Origin: Sthenelais limicola
Taxonomy: Eukaryota > Annelida > Polychaeta > Phyllodocida > Sigalionidae
Length of the DNA stretch: 64,000 bases
Reading direction: 5' to 3'
Assembly (NCBI GenBank): GCA_942159475.1
Contig: OW804095.1
Span: 56,634,773-56,698,772 of the forward strand
A program made the translations under genes and the position numbers. This document shows, in pieces, positions 28,001 to 35,600 of the stretch. Each line of letters begins with the position of its first letter. Position 1 is the stretch's first letter. The notes below the pieces were generated by a model. The model made no database searches and was not told where the DNA came from. It saw only the letters and a program-made list of their open reading frames with translations.

Positions 28001-28767
28001 ATACGTCCTAAAAGTTTAAGCAAACGCCCTCATTCTCTAAATATAAAACATTGTTACGACCGGTGTAAATGGAATATTGATATGACACAAAGAGATATAA
28101 CAACATATTACCCGAAAAATTATACAGTACAATTTGCTGATCTTATTTTTGTTTCATCCAGGTGAAATCAGGCAACATCTGGTACCTGCAGGTGCTTTAT
28201 GTCATACGACCCTCTAGACGACGCGTAAGACGCAAACGATCTCTATCTGACTTAATTTCTCAGGACTATCATAACGCACAAGCACCACTAAATCATTCTC
28301 AAGTCAATGAATATCAAAGTTCTGACGGACGTTTTGGGGCCAATGGAACCAACATCCTCATTCTCAGACTCGATTTCCCACTGAAGAGTTCATTGGACGA
28401 TGAAATAACATCGGAGAATTCCTTAGAGAATTTCCCGAATCCTGAATCTAACTCATCATCAAAGCAAGAACCCCATACATCGCAGATAACCGTAATTTTA
28501 ATGGCAACACTCATTGTATTCCTTTGTCTGATATTTCTTGCCGGTGTTTTATTATACCTCAGACGAACAAGGAAAAAACGTATGAGAAAGAAGACTACAA
28601 GTGAAAGAGTCAACCTCAAAGTTAGTGTCACAAATATTGACAGTGCCAAAGAGTCTGTCCTTAAGACTTCTGTGATAGCGAATCAGGATATTCAAAGACA
28701 ATGTGACACAACTCACGCTAAATCCAATATATCTTCACAAAGATTACCTCGACCAGTGAGTGTATGA
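527..28767 (+). CDS. FRAS1: FRAS1 orthologue, 3' part (45 exons, 5' end outside window)
   Basis: This encodes an extracellular-matrix protein of the Fraser complex, which in vertebrates joins epithelial basement membrane to mesenchyme together with FREM1 and FREM2. In order I see two furin-like Cys repeats, 12 CSPG repeats, 5 Calx-beta domains, a long membrane-proximal region, a convertase site, a transmembrane helix and a short tail. Vertebrate FRAS1 has the same 12 + 5 layout; the furin-like repeats separate it from FREM1 and FREM2, which lack them. All 45 exons have GT-AG borders and their phases agree from first to last, giving about 3,247 residues; human FRAS1 has about 4,000. The signal peptide, VWC modules and most furin-like repeats must lie before base 1. 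Two donors are weak (exon 7 at 3726, GTTGGC; exon 40 at 25730, GTTGTT) but are required by frame and family alignment. Exon coordinates are given in the domain entries that follow. Confidence 0.93.
1361..2833 (+). CDS. FRAS1: FRAS1 exons 3-5: CSPG repeats 1 and 2
   Basis: The exons are 1361-1636, 2134-2343 and 2637-2833. CSPG repeats are about 110-120-residue beta-rich modules, also found in NG2/CSPG4. Repeat 1 starts near RRAPVIVAPGLL in exon 3 and carries the typical SDSDSPTDYIAYRLVQSP and GRVFFQH strands, ending in exon 4 (VLAEDGRHRS). Repeat 2 starts at PPRVRMNEPLVV in exon 4 and ends in exon 5 with DRIVYVHHAN and LQISDGTN. Introns fall at similar places in successive repeats, after the central strand and inside the YVH strand, as expected for an array built by repeat duplication. 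Confidence 0.92.
3107..4789 (+). CDS. FRAS1: FRAS1 exons 6-9: CSPG repeats 3 and 4
   Basis: The exons are 3107-3269, 3547-3725, 4150-4302 and 4534-4789. Repeat 3 begins NDPVIVRNQHLYVDD and ends across the exon 7/8 junction in a FMVCDSARS strand, which replaces the usual VSDG. The donor at 3726 (GTTGGC) is weak, and reading through would reach a stop at 3771-3773, so the call rests on frame and on the FMV-strand alignment. Repeat 4 (exons 8-10) starts at NNDPDYTPGLVFL and is the most diverged of the array: the central DSDSP-type motif is only NTDPED. Intron 7 (3726-4149) carries a MITE-like element. Confidence 0.88.
3931..4109. mobile_element. MITE-like element in FRAS1 intron 7
   Basis: The 179-bp segment is bounded by an inverted repeat of about 30 bp: TATATGGGTCAGATTTTTAG at 3932 onward pairs with the reverse complement of sequence ending at 4108, with about three mismatches. 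It has no coding capacity. A short non-autonomous DNA transposon is the simplest reading; no superfamily can be named. Confidence 0.6.
5172..5270. repeat. Fold-back (hairpin) element in FRAS1 intron 9
   Basis: The left arm (GTTAACTAACAAGTTGGTTG...AATATTGCACGAG) and the right arm (5223-5270) are imperfect inverted copies around a short loop near 5217-5222. The best-paired part is AATATTGCAC/GTGCAATATT. It has the same design as the larger fold-back at 62566-62702, although the sequences differ. Confidence 0.6.
5494..8274 (+). CDS. FRAS1: FRAS1 exons 10-15: CSPG repeats 5, 6 and 7
   Basis: The exons are 5494-5760, 6442-6648, 6935-7127, 7357-7519, 7770-7902 and 8087-8274. Repeat 5 starts at NPPVATNSNPTLRI and shows DPDTPSADLVITV and LLFYMHDGS with VTDGQH. 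Repeat 6 starts at SAPRADPQSRMAI. Repeat 7 starts at NKPPKVTLTDALEV and ends with HADDGVTSSP. The exon 12 donor is the only one in phase 2 among these exons. The last donor (8275, GTAAGG) is followed within about 30 bp by LINE sequence. Confidence 0.92.
5872..5917. repeat. Short inverted repeat in FRAS1 intron 10
   Basis: A perfect 11-bp stem, GAAAGAGGCTA at 5872-5882 and TAGCCTCTTTC at 5907-5917, encloses a smaller GTTCC/GGAAC stem. In animal DNA this is probably the trace of a small repeat. No function is claimed. Confidence 0.5.
8278..10640 (+). mobile_element. Decayed CR1/Jockey-type non-LTR retrotransposon in FRAS1 intron 15
   Basis: This is a 5'-truncated, internally deleted LINE in the same orientation as the host gene. 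The first reading frame (about 8310-8864) is the C-terminal part of an apurinic-type endonuclease with GGGIVSYIN, LMGDFNINLL and ISDHLPIYF. A frameshift near 8820-8865 moves to a second frame (to 9259) with the linker region. Then most of the reverse-transcriptase fingers are missing: the sequence jumps to KKAFDCVPHQ at about 9265, followed by VPQGSILGPS and LYADDIAL (catalytic YADD) and a long C-terminal tail to 10345. A TCTCA short repeat (10434-10449), then AATAAAATAATT and an A-run end near 10640. It cannot be active. The 5' boundary is approximate and I saw no clear target-site duplication. Confidence 0.88.
8310..10345 (+). pseudogene. LINE ORF2 remnant: endonuclease and partial reverse transcriptase
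   Basis: Three open stretches (to 8864, 8819-9259 and 9262-10345) read in order as one ORF2-type polyprotein with one frameshift and one internal deletion. Endonuclease signatures GDFN and SDH are present. The RT keeps the motif A aspartate (AFDCVPH), motif B (PQGSILGP) and motif C (YADD) but lacks the N-terminal fingers, and the endonuclease lacks its N-terminal half. The WNDLQLDLRQ end with the FKKRLK motif is typical of the CR1/L2/Crack/Daphne group; the exact clade was not resolved. Confidence 0.85.
11390..13031 (+). CDS. FRAS1: FRAS1 exons 16-18: CSPG repeat 8 and start of repeat 9
   Basis: The exons are 11390-11543, 12594-12676 and 12845-13031. Repeat 8 starts NDEPPRLKVQILSC and carries VVTDIDTPSELIIFTIE; exon 17 is only 83 bp and supplies the next strands (FSARMLHAGETF); exon 18 adds VYIQTT and LRVTDGDF. 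The end of exon 18 opens repeat 9 (DDEAPRIIVNRGLRV). Exon 17 was found by frame and by the G-SL/R-I strand that follows the PxxG motif, so it is slightly less certain than its neighbours. Confidence 0.87.
12100..12300. repeat. Repeat fragment related to the element in MAT intron 1
   Basis: The stretch near 12236-12298 (GGTTGCATCGCTACTTTCGG, AATTTGCTATCGC) closely matches 53068-53130, and CACTGACAGTTGGTGATA near 12108 matches 53026 onward. Two dispersed copies of the same repeat in introns of two different genes point to a mobile family. A 130-codon open frame on the minus strand (12067-12459) overlaps it but resembles no known protein. Confidence 0.5.
13419..14637 (+). CDS. FRAS1: FRAS1 exons 19-20: CSPG repeat 9 with a large disordered insert
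   Basis: The exons are 13419-14336 (918 bp, by far the largest of the CSPG part) and 14518-14637. Exon 19 begins with a normal CSPG half (ATDLDSDDSILKYTI, GTWLLTLP) and ends with the normal SADGLVHGFRQRDINEG strand, but about 220 residues of low-complexity Pro/Gly/Ser/Glu/Asp-rich sequence lie between them. Exon 20 completes the repeat with VQFVHSPGE and VFTVSDPEGN. The insert contains KRQRRSAP, a basic proprotein-convertase consensus, at 13643-13666. The frame stays open through the whole exon and the phases match on both sides, so this is coding and not a retained intron. Vertebrate CSPG repeats have no comparable loop that I know of. Confidence 0.9.
15021..17274 (+). CDS. FRAS1: FRAS1 exons 21-24: CSPG repeats 10 and 11
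   Basis: The exons are 15021-15200, 15507-15631, 16442-16582 and 17038-17274. Repeat 10 starts DDRTPPRVVNNNELVV and ends with VVYVHTSSEE and FSVSDGPNQ. Repeat 11 starts DNKLPTVINRGLRVQEG, has TDPDTE, RGDRPSYSGFTMEDV and VTYVHDGSE, and ends FRVTDGTN. Intron 22 (15632-16441) holds a MITE-like element at 15975-16261. Confidence 0.92.
15975..16261. mobile_element. MITE-like element in FRAS1 intron 22
   Basis: The 287-bp segment is bounded by inverted ends: AGGTGTGTTTATGATTTACC at the left, and AGGTGTGTTTGCGATTTATC on the minus strand at the right. Its interior is pyrimidine-rich with a C-run and has no open frame. It is probably a non-autonomous DNA transposon; the target-site duplication is not clear. 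Confidence 0.6.
17488..18628 (+). CDS. FRAS1: FRAS1 exons 25-27: CSPG repeat 12 and start of Calx-beta 1
   Basis: The exons are 17488-17580, 17992-18139 and 18405-18628. Repeat 12 starts DDGSPRLLLNKGLHF, has EDADSSPEEVVFRI and IVRYVLSGN, and ends FDVMDSKPN, losing the usual Gly after VxD. Exon 27 continues directly into the first Calx-beta strand (FKFEKAYYNTTETSG). The exon 26 acceptor reads TAGCAG, so splicing could start at 17989 or 17992, adding or omitting one Gln. Confidence 0.9.
18872..23303 (+). CDS. FRAS1: FRAS1 exons 28-37: Calx-beta domains 1-5
   Basis: The exons are 18872-18970, 19084-19249, 19510-19760, 20162-20285, 20450-20661, 21059-21206, 21779-21984, 22272-22428, 22563-22763 and 23116-23303. 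Calx-beta modules are about 100-residue beta-sandwiches, calcium-binding in Na/Ca exchangers. Each here opens with an F-x-x-x-Y/E...V-x-E motif (QFEFGEIAVNES, LDSPLYYVDEADG, QFEQESYIFDENSG, EFEKPSYEVSEPPG) and closes with a D-D/D-N strand followed by an E-x-F/V-x-x-x-L strand (VDDEELEAEEDFLLRLADP, IIDDSFYEEDEQFELIL). Two to three exons encode each domain, with introns in matching phases. Intron 37 contains a 48-bp near-perfect palindrome. Confidence 0.92.
23438..23485. repeat. 48-bp near-perfect palindrome in FRAS1 intron 37
   Basis: Two 24-base arms, centred between 23461 and 23462, are reverse complements except for one mismatched pair (CAGCTTG against CAAGTTG). There is no loop, so it could extrude as a cruciform. 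Each arm contains a CACAGGTAC string that resembles a splice acceptor plus donor, but no exon uses it in the frame model. Confidence 0.8.
23947..27951 (+). CDS. FRAS1: FRAS1 exons 38-44: conserved membrane-proximal ectodomain
   Basis: The exons are 23947-24030, 24208-25249 (1,042 bp, the largest exon), 25456-25729, 26086-26243, 26436-26528, 26685-26797 and 27805-27951. This region follows the last Calx-beta domain and matches the part of FRAS1/FREM2 between Calx-beta 5 and the membrane. It has no named domain but is cysteine-containing and well ordered in appearance (CDPKHPSFTI, YRWEIS, TCTWTFDAYFDMSDLV, GVFNKGDDRLYGRVLW). The exon 40 donor (25730, GTTGTT) is weak, but joining it to 26086 restores the frame across a phase-2 junction (GG|T). 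Confidence 0.88.
28162..28767 (+). CDS. FRAS1: FRAS1 last exon: convertase site, transmembrane helix, tail, stop
   Basis: The exon opens with the last ectodomain strand (IWYLQVLYVIRP) and then RRRVRRKRSL at 28216-28245, a strong furin-type site. Vertebrate FRAS1 is released from the cell surface by proprotein convertases at a juxtamembrane site, so this position fits the family. A spacer rich in Ser/Asn/Glu leads to a 25-residue hydrophobic helix (28486-28560, ITVILMATLIVFLCLIF...), a basic stop-transfer sequence (RRTRKKRMRKK) and a tail of about 60 residues ending PRPVSV. The C-terminal V-S-V could be a class II-like PDZ ligand; vertebrate FRAS1 binds GRIP1 through PDZ domains, but binding here is inference. 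Confidence 0.93.
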   Translation: MKSGNIWYLQVLYVIRPSRRRVRRKRSLSDLISQDYHNAQAPLNHSQVNEYQSSDGRFGANGTNILILRLDFPLKSSLDDEITSENSLENFPNPESNSSSKQEPHTSQITVILMATLIVFLCLIFLAGVLLYLRRTRKKRMRKKTTSERVNLKVSVTNIDSAKESVLKTSVIANQDIQRQCDTTHAKSNISSQRLPRPVSV

Positions 28768-29933
28768 AAACTATGTATTTAGCTACTAAAAATGTGTGAA
28801 TGACATTAGGAACATATTATCAGTGTTTCGCCAAGTATAAGTGAATAAGTCTAAAAAATAAGAAATGTATTTTATTTAATATTCCTATTGTATTCCATAA
28901 GTACTACGGAGAGGAAATACATGTAATGGTTGTTTATAATATGTATGAGATACAACCTGCTTTTATATAGGGAATTCTTATAACTGTGTTTAAAATGCTC
29001 TTTGATCTATATAATACACACATTCTCCTAATTATAAACTATTCTGAATGTAAAAATAGGAGGCATTGGAATATCTAGACAACTTCTAGAATCATTTATT
29101 TATAACGTATCAACTCTATTCTGTAATGAAACCAGATTTGGTTGCAAGGTGCCAGGTAGACAAAGGAGCCCCATGTGCTCTGTATATTTCCCCATCCATT
29201 TATGTTTTAGTCGATGTTGATTAGCTTAATAGTATTGGTAAAATTAACCTCTTAAATCTCCGTCAGATGGCATCAAAAGAGCCACACTGTGGTGTGCTAA
29301 GTAAAAAGTAAGTTTGGATTAGTTATGATATATTGTATATAGATATAACGTTTATTCCTTACGAGTACCTGGTTGGAAATAGAAGTCCAAGCAAAGTAAG
29401 GCACATTTTAAATATTCTGAATGCTGAATATTTAGTTTTCACGTAATGTAGGTATATATGTAGTATATTTGATACTGTTTGGTTATAAAAGATAGCTCAG
29501 GCCTAGACCACAATTAAATATTGTCGCAGCGATGTTGATACTTTCATCTAATGCTATCAGAATATTAAATGGTTCTGATATTTTCTTTTACATGAACCAA
29601 CCCACATGAAATTGACAACATAAATTGTGGTATTACAGATCATTTTAAAGCCAGTTTCGAGTAAAGGATAACTGTACCATAATGGTAACAACTTGACGTC
29701 AAGCCTTTCAAAACTTTCAAAATATTATATTCACCCAAAAAATCCTTACCAACATTTGAAGAAAGAACTTGGAAGTCCTAACAGGTGTGGCAATACACCA
29801 GAAATATTTGTATAACGTACAGATACACTCATTTATTGCAGAGGAATGTTCATAATAGAACCAGCAGTAGTAGCACTGAAAGTAGACATTCGCGTATATA
29901 TGTCTATAATCATAATGGATATCCATATAATGA
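28768..29933 (+). other. FRAS1 3' UTR and downstream flank
   Basis: The region is AT-rich with no open frame of note. No unambiguous AATAAA was seen in the first kilobase after the stop; weaker variants (ATTAAA near 29514 and 29564) exist, so the transcript end is not fixed. Confidence 0.4.
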
Positions 29934-30710
29934 TTATTTTTGTCAGGCATGTTCTTGGAATCTGTGATATTACCAGCTGTTTTTCTGCTCTGTACAGTTC
30001 CGTTGACCCTTTCTGGAGGATAATATATGTAGTGTGTGAAGTTATTTGGGGTGAAAATGTGATTTTGAAGCCTTTTTTAAATTGAGATATCCACATTCTA
30101 TTTATAGCCTGGGAAGCAAGTATGGTCAAACCAATGATCATGTGACCCAGAGGCAATGGTCAATAAGCCCTTGAGCCAATTGATCCAGTGGAGGGTACAT
30201 ATGGAAAAGGGGAGCGGGAGGAAGAAGAAGAGAGAGGAAAAGAGAGAAGAAGAGGAAGGGGAGAGAAAAAGAGAAGGGGGATGGCAAAGGGGGATGGCAA
30301 AGAAGGAAAAACAGGGAGGGAGAGTGGGAGGTGAGGGAGAGAGAGGAGGTGAGGGGAGAGATATCAGACGGGGAGGGGGAGAGAATAGATGAGGAGGCAG
30401 AGGGTGGCGGGAATCAGATAGGAAGAGGGAGAAGAGGATAGAGAAAAGAGGGGGAGGGGATAGAAAAAGACGGGAGGAAGAGGATGGGGGACAGGAAAGG
30501 GGGAGGGGGGAGAGGGAGGGAGAGAATGAAAGAAGCAGCGGGAGAGGGTAAGGGAAATCGGATAGGGAGAGGGAGAAGGGGAGAGCAGGCGAGAGGAGAA
30601 TGAAGGAATAGAGAAGGGGGAGGCAGGGGGAGAAAAGGAGCAGAGGCAGGGAGAGAAGAGGAGTAGAGGGGAGAGAGAGGGTGACCATCCGGAGGACGGG
30701 TACTTGCTAG
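29934..30710 (+). mobile_element. Helitron-like non-autonomous element 1 with purine-rich core
   Basis: The left 170 bp (TGTCAGGCATGTTC... to GATTTTGAAGCC) aligns with the ends of the elements at 42679-43405, 43421-44065 and 62385 onward. The middle (30196-30680) is almost pure A/G. The right end has an imperfect hairpin CCATCC-GGA-GGACGG (30685-30699), then GTACTTG and CTAG at 30707-30710 followed by T. A GC-rich hairpin about 10 nt before a terminal CTAG, inserted next to T, is the Helitron 3' signature. A clean 5'-TC end was not identified, so the class call is tentative. Confidence 0.6.
30196..30680. repeat. Long purine-rich (GA) low-complexity tract
   Basis: About 480 bp of G and A runs on the + strand with only scattered pyrimidines. 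The long open frames on the opposite strand here (Ser/Pro/Leu-rich) are by-products of this composition. It forms the core of the Helitron-like element and could form triplex (H-) DNA. Confidence 0.9.
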
Positions 30711-32566
30711 TAATATTATATACGGTAAGATCCAGAACATTTACAACATATGAAAAATAGAAGTTCTTCAAAAAGTGATAGCCATGTAGGCCTATAGAAA
30801 GTAAATAAATAGAAAATATGTCCTGTTCTGATATGATGAGAAAGGCCACCCACTGCATCACATTGCAAAACATATCCATGGGAAAAACAGCGAACAGAAA
30901 TTTTAGTGAATGGGTAATTAGATCCCAAATCCTTGCATGAATCAAACCCTGCTTAACGCAAAGAAATCTAACTTGGAATTTGGGAGGTCCCCCAAAATAT
31001 CCAAGTTCTTGCAAAAAACGTGATACCCTTATATTTTTTACATAACTTGAAAAATGTGCTGCAACAATAACATATTTCCTACATAAATCAACATTTGGAT
31101 GAACCAAAAATAGACACAAGTCGAGTACTAAAGGCATGTTCTATCCCTACCCCTTGTAATACGTTATGAAAAACTGGCATAGAAAGGTTCTGTTCCCAAC
31201 TTAATTACTGTAGGACTTCAAACTGATAGATGAAATAAAAAAAACTCTGGACGAGGCTTGAAAACTGAAGTCAAAGCGGAGCTCGAAGGCAACATATTTC
31301 AGGAGGGCATGCAGGAGGATGTTTTGAAGAATACATCTACGCCAAGTTCATGTTTCACGGTCCAGCAGATCAACATTCAGCACAACACCCCTGATAAATT
31401 GCATCTCCTCCAAAGTCGTTTCGCTGACGTCATGAAGGGATTGGCGTGAATAAGACGTAACTATAGTGTATGACAAGATTGTTGATACCCAATAGTAATC
31501 ATGTAGTCTAGAAGATTCTGAAAACGGAATTATACATTTTTTTTTTGTCCAACATCGGGTCTTTATTCATTAGAGGCACATAGGTAGAAACAAGAAGAAA
31601 ATATATCATGATAAAACCTGGAATTATACATCTTAAAGGATATTCCTTTTTTTTTATTATGGGCAACAAAAATTTGGGAACAATTTATTTCTTACTTTAT
31701 TCCATGGGTTAAATGAAGAACATTTCCAATTTTTTTTGTAAATGTAGATTTTTCAGGGGAGAGGGGGCATATGTGATATTGTCAGATGGCGTGGTAGATG
31801 CCAACATGTGAGAATAAGACTATGTATCTATAACTGCACCAGGTAGCACCACGGGTAATGATGGGCAGTGATACATAAAGAATAAAGACAGATGAATCTT
31901 AGAAACAGCTCGAGTCACTTGTCCTTTAATCCTCATTCCTTAGAATTATTAGTTATTTTGCTGATCCCGGAGATAACGATATATGATCGGCATGGAGCCA
32001 TGATTCTAATTGCGTGTTTCTTGTCTTTGGAATGCAATCAAAATTTATTTTGGGAGAAGTTTTCGCCTACAAGTTGATATGAATGGTCTGCTTGGAAATT
32101 GGACTGCTTTAGAAAGGATGACGTTTATTAAAATTTTATAATGTTCACCGATGATGCCCCGCTCTCGCGTTAGGAAATGACACAAACTATAGGATGAGTG
32201 AATTACGAATTTTGTGGGCCCTATTATACTAATCAACAGCGTTGTATATCATTGACTAGAAATACTTTTATAGGTGAATTTAAAGTGTAACATAACTGGG
32301 ATTTGAGAAGTAGGAAATATCTTATGTAGAGCTATTTAAATTGTAAGGAATTCGTTATACACAGGAATTTCACATCAGAAATGAAAATATTAGATAACGC
32401 CCCCTGGACTGCTCGACACTCCCAAAATATCCATTTCATCAACAAAACATACGATAGGCTCCTACTTTTATCATGAAGAAGAAGCGGGAATTTTTATATG
32501 ATAGAATCTAATAAAAATTAATGTAGTCTTCTACTTATGCTGATGCGTTCTTAAGTATAATAAAAC
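30711..32566. other. Intergenic, no convincing gene
   Basis: A T-run at 31540-31550 followed by a CTTTATTCATTAGAG string looks like the 3' tail of a minus-strand retroposon. A 63-codon open frame ending at 31449 has more GC-rich codon use than its surroundings but lacks a good splice acceptor or homology; it is not called as a gene. Confidence 0.4.
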
Positions 32567-32658
32567 CTGGGGCCCGTTGCTCCGTTACTCGCTAACTATT
32601 TCTCCATACACTTTCAATGGGGAAATAGTTAGCGAGAATGCGGAGCAACGGGCCCCAG
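32567..32658. mobile_element. Perfect-ended fold-back element with CTGGGGCCCGTTGC termini
   Basis: The 92-bp hairpin has arms 32567-32604 and 32619-32658. They pair almost completely (CTGGGGCCCGTTGCTCCG... against ...GGAGCAACGGGCCCCAG) around a 13-14 nt loop. A matching terminus occurs at 56-67, which supports a dispersed family. Confidence 0.8.
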
Positions 32659-35600
32659 ATCCCTCAAATAAGGAAACATTGAGTAGCATTTTATAATTAT
32701 GGCTTCCTATACCCGTATGCCTACAATGTTAGAAGAGTGGAAACGCCGGGTGTAAAAGATTATATTAGATTAGAAAAACATTTTATTCAGTCAAATTGTG
32801 GGCTTCATGGGGGCGTTTCTTTGACATGCGGGAGGTTTTCAAGCCCTCTTCTTGCTTTACAGTATTATCATACTCAATATAGCAGGGAACAGTACCACCT
32901 TCGTCGCTGACTGTTAGTCATACAGTTTTTTTTAAAAAAACATATCTTTATTCAGGAGAATAAATGCTGGCATATACCATTGCAAGTTTTGTGTAAGGCT
33001 TGGGCTGGGCCCAGCCTTCAGCCTTACCCTCAGTAAATTCAATAATATGGCGTCCAATATCAATTTTTCTCATGATTAATCAATTGATTCTATGGGCTAT
33101 TGCATTACTTAGTCAATAAAATGTTCATTAATCCAAATCGAGTGGTTCCTGGCGTACAATCTAATGATTAAAGAGACCCTGTGACTACGTAAGGTGGCTC
33201 GTACTATACGTTTAGATACATTATTTTGTCTCCTCCTTGTGGCTCCTTAGCCACCTGCATGGAAATTGGATTTGCACTTTTTATTCACAAGTATGCCACA
33301 ATGAAATCAGAAAAAAACATCGTTTTTTCCCCTTTTTTTAAGTACCTTTCTGAAAAGCTTCAAGGACCTCAACCGAGTGTCCGCCATTGTATAAATTCTT
33401 GAAGGGTATTTATATACTTAAGCTGCAGCACAAGATTAATGCACATGGGATCAATGTTTATCAAACATGTAATTATAAAATACACTCGAAGTAATTATTG
33501 AAATCAATCATAGGATTGGCTATGTTGGAATGATCTGAAGCCCCAATAAAATAGACAGTATTAAACCAGGTGGCTATATATATTTTATATAATATACCTC
33601 CATGTTTACACATAGAAATGTGTACGGTATGAACCAATTGGTACAAAGAATATGAATTATAAATGGGAATCAATATAACCCGTATAACAGAATTCGTTGT
33701 GCGGTTGTTTTATTGGGGGGGGGGGGGCGACGTTTCGCGCTACATATGCCCTTTAATTATCAAGGAGGCCAGTTATAATATTGTTATAAAAATTAATGAC
33801 AAAATGATAATTCCTCCCAAAGGGAATCAGGTATGCCAATTAAGGTGTTTAGATACATAAAATTATAAAATCTAAAATCCTGACTAAGCATGATGTGTAG
33901 CAACAGGAAAGCACTTCTTAATTACATTTCGAAAGGCCCGCACATGCCTAAAGATTGTGAATGACGGATGCATACAGGGTGTGTGTGACGGATGCATCTA
34001 ACATCATTCATGAGTTGATGATTAACAAGTCACCAGCAACACCGAGACAAAAGAAATTATAATCGATGAAACTGTACATTGTCTTTGATCGATGGACAAC
34101 TGGGACTATTGTGTATTCAACATCGTCAAGAATACACCATCAGACACTCGCTCGATACGTATTATTTAAAGCTATGCGCAGCTCATGTGGTCGAAATTCT
34201 GCATACTACGATGTTATATAGACAGGTATAATAGCCCCGTATAATAGGGTGTGTTTTCAAAGAAGGTGTGGGGAGGAGGAACATTGAGGCTCCGGGTGAG
34301 AGTTAAGTATTGTGTAAGAATAAAGTTATACGTTCTTAGATATATGTGATTTAGCTAGAAACCATTCCTTGTGATCGTGCAAGAACGGCACTTATTGCTT
34401 ACTGCGCAATTAAAATATACATGTTAGTTACGATACCAGGAGTACGTTTTGCAGGAGTAAATCGAAAGTCCCTCTTCAAACAATGATTGAGCCAAAATAC
34501 TCTACCTGCGTTGTGCACGGTTAGCCTCAAAACACAAAATAACTGCGCATCACAACGAGCCTTTTCAATGAAACTTATGAAGCAATATTTCATTGAATGT
34601 GTCAAGGTATAGTTTTATATAGAATTTAGATATAGTTTATATAATAGAATGTCTAATTGATGTGAATATTTTCAGGAAAGCAAGTTATGATATAGTGGAG
34701 TCAAGGTGAGAGTCCGTATCTACGTACTCCCCCCCCCCCCCCCCATGTACATATATGGTTCTTGTACAAAGTAAGGCATTTATTTATCTATCATTCCTGC
34801 TGAATTTCGGCAAATATCGTGATATAAAAGACGTGACTGCTGCGAAAAAAATGCACCAGACGGCGATCAACTGATAGAAGTATTTAGCATGTAGTTTCAT
34901 TTTATGTTAAGTTTTCTTGTGAACTTTAGATGAACCAACTACATTGTACGCATCTAACTGGTTTGAACTTGTTTCTTCTGCCCTGTACCCGCGAATTCCA
35001 GCAAATCGCGAGACGAATGCAGTTTAGGACGTATATCCACTTATAACTTAGGATCAGTGACATGTGAAACATAACAGATCATGTGGTAGTACATATGTGT
35101 ATATACATACATACATATATAGTTAATCACAGCGCAGATAACTTATATCGATGAATAAGATAGAATGATAAGTGGTAATGATAAAATTTGGCACACGGGT
35201 TGAGATCTGTATCTTATAAACATTGGTTCAACATTCTGATTCACCCATCTAAGTGTCTGTAAGAATCTTTTATTTGCACACGAACAGTTTAATTATGGTT
35301 TTTGTTGGGAAGAGCAATTCTGTATATTTCGGCCAAAAGTACATACCGGTACATGTCTATGAACATCTGTGGAAATGTATATATTTGGGTTATGCAGAAA
35401 CCCTAATGTTTAACAGCCATGTGGAAACATCGTTGTCTTTAAATTGGTAAACAGCATTTAGGATTTTTAATATATAAATCAACGACTTTGCTGTTCCAAT
35501 TTGTGTTCGATAAATATTATTATCACTATTATCTGACTACAAGTACATATATACGATAAAGGGCTCTTTTAAACATACACATATGGTGTCGCCTTGATAA

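Noticed and set aside
30098..31137. Long minus-strand open frames rich in Ser, Pro and Leu
   Set aside because: They exist only because the opposite strand is an almost pure GA tract that cannot form stop codons in these frames; no domain and no splice structure.
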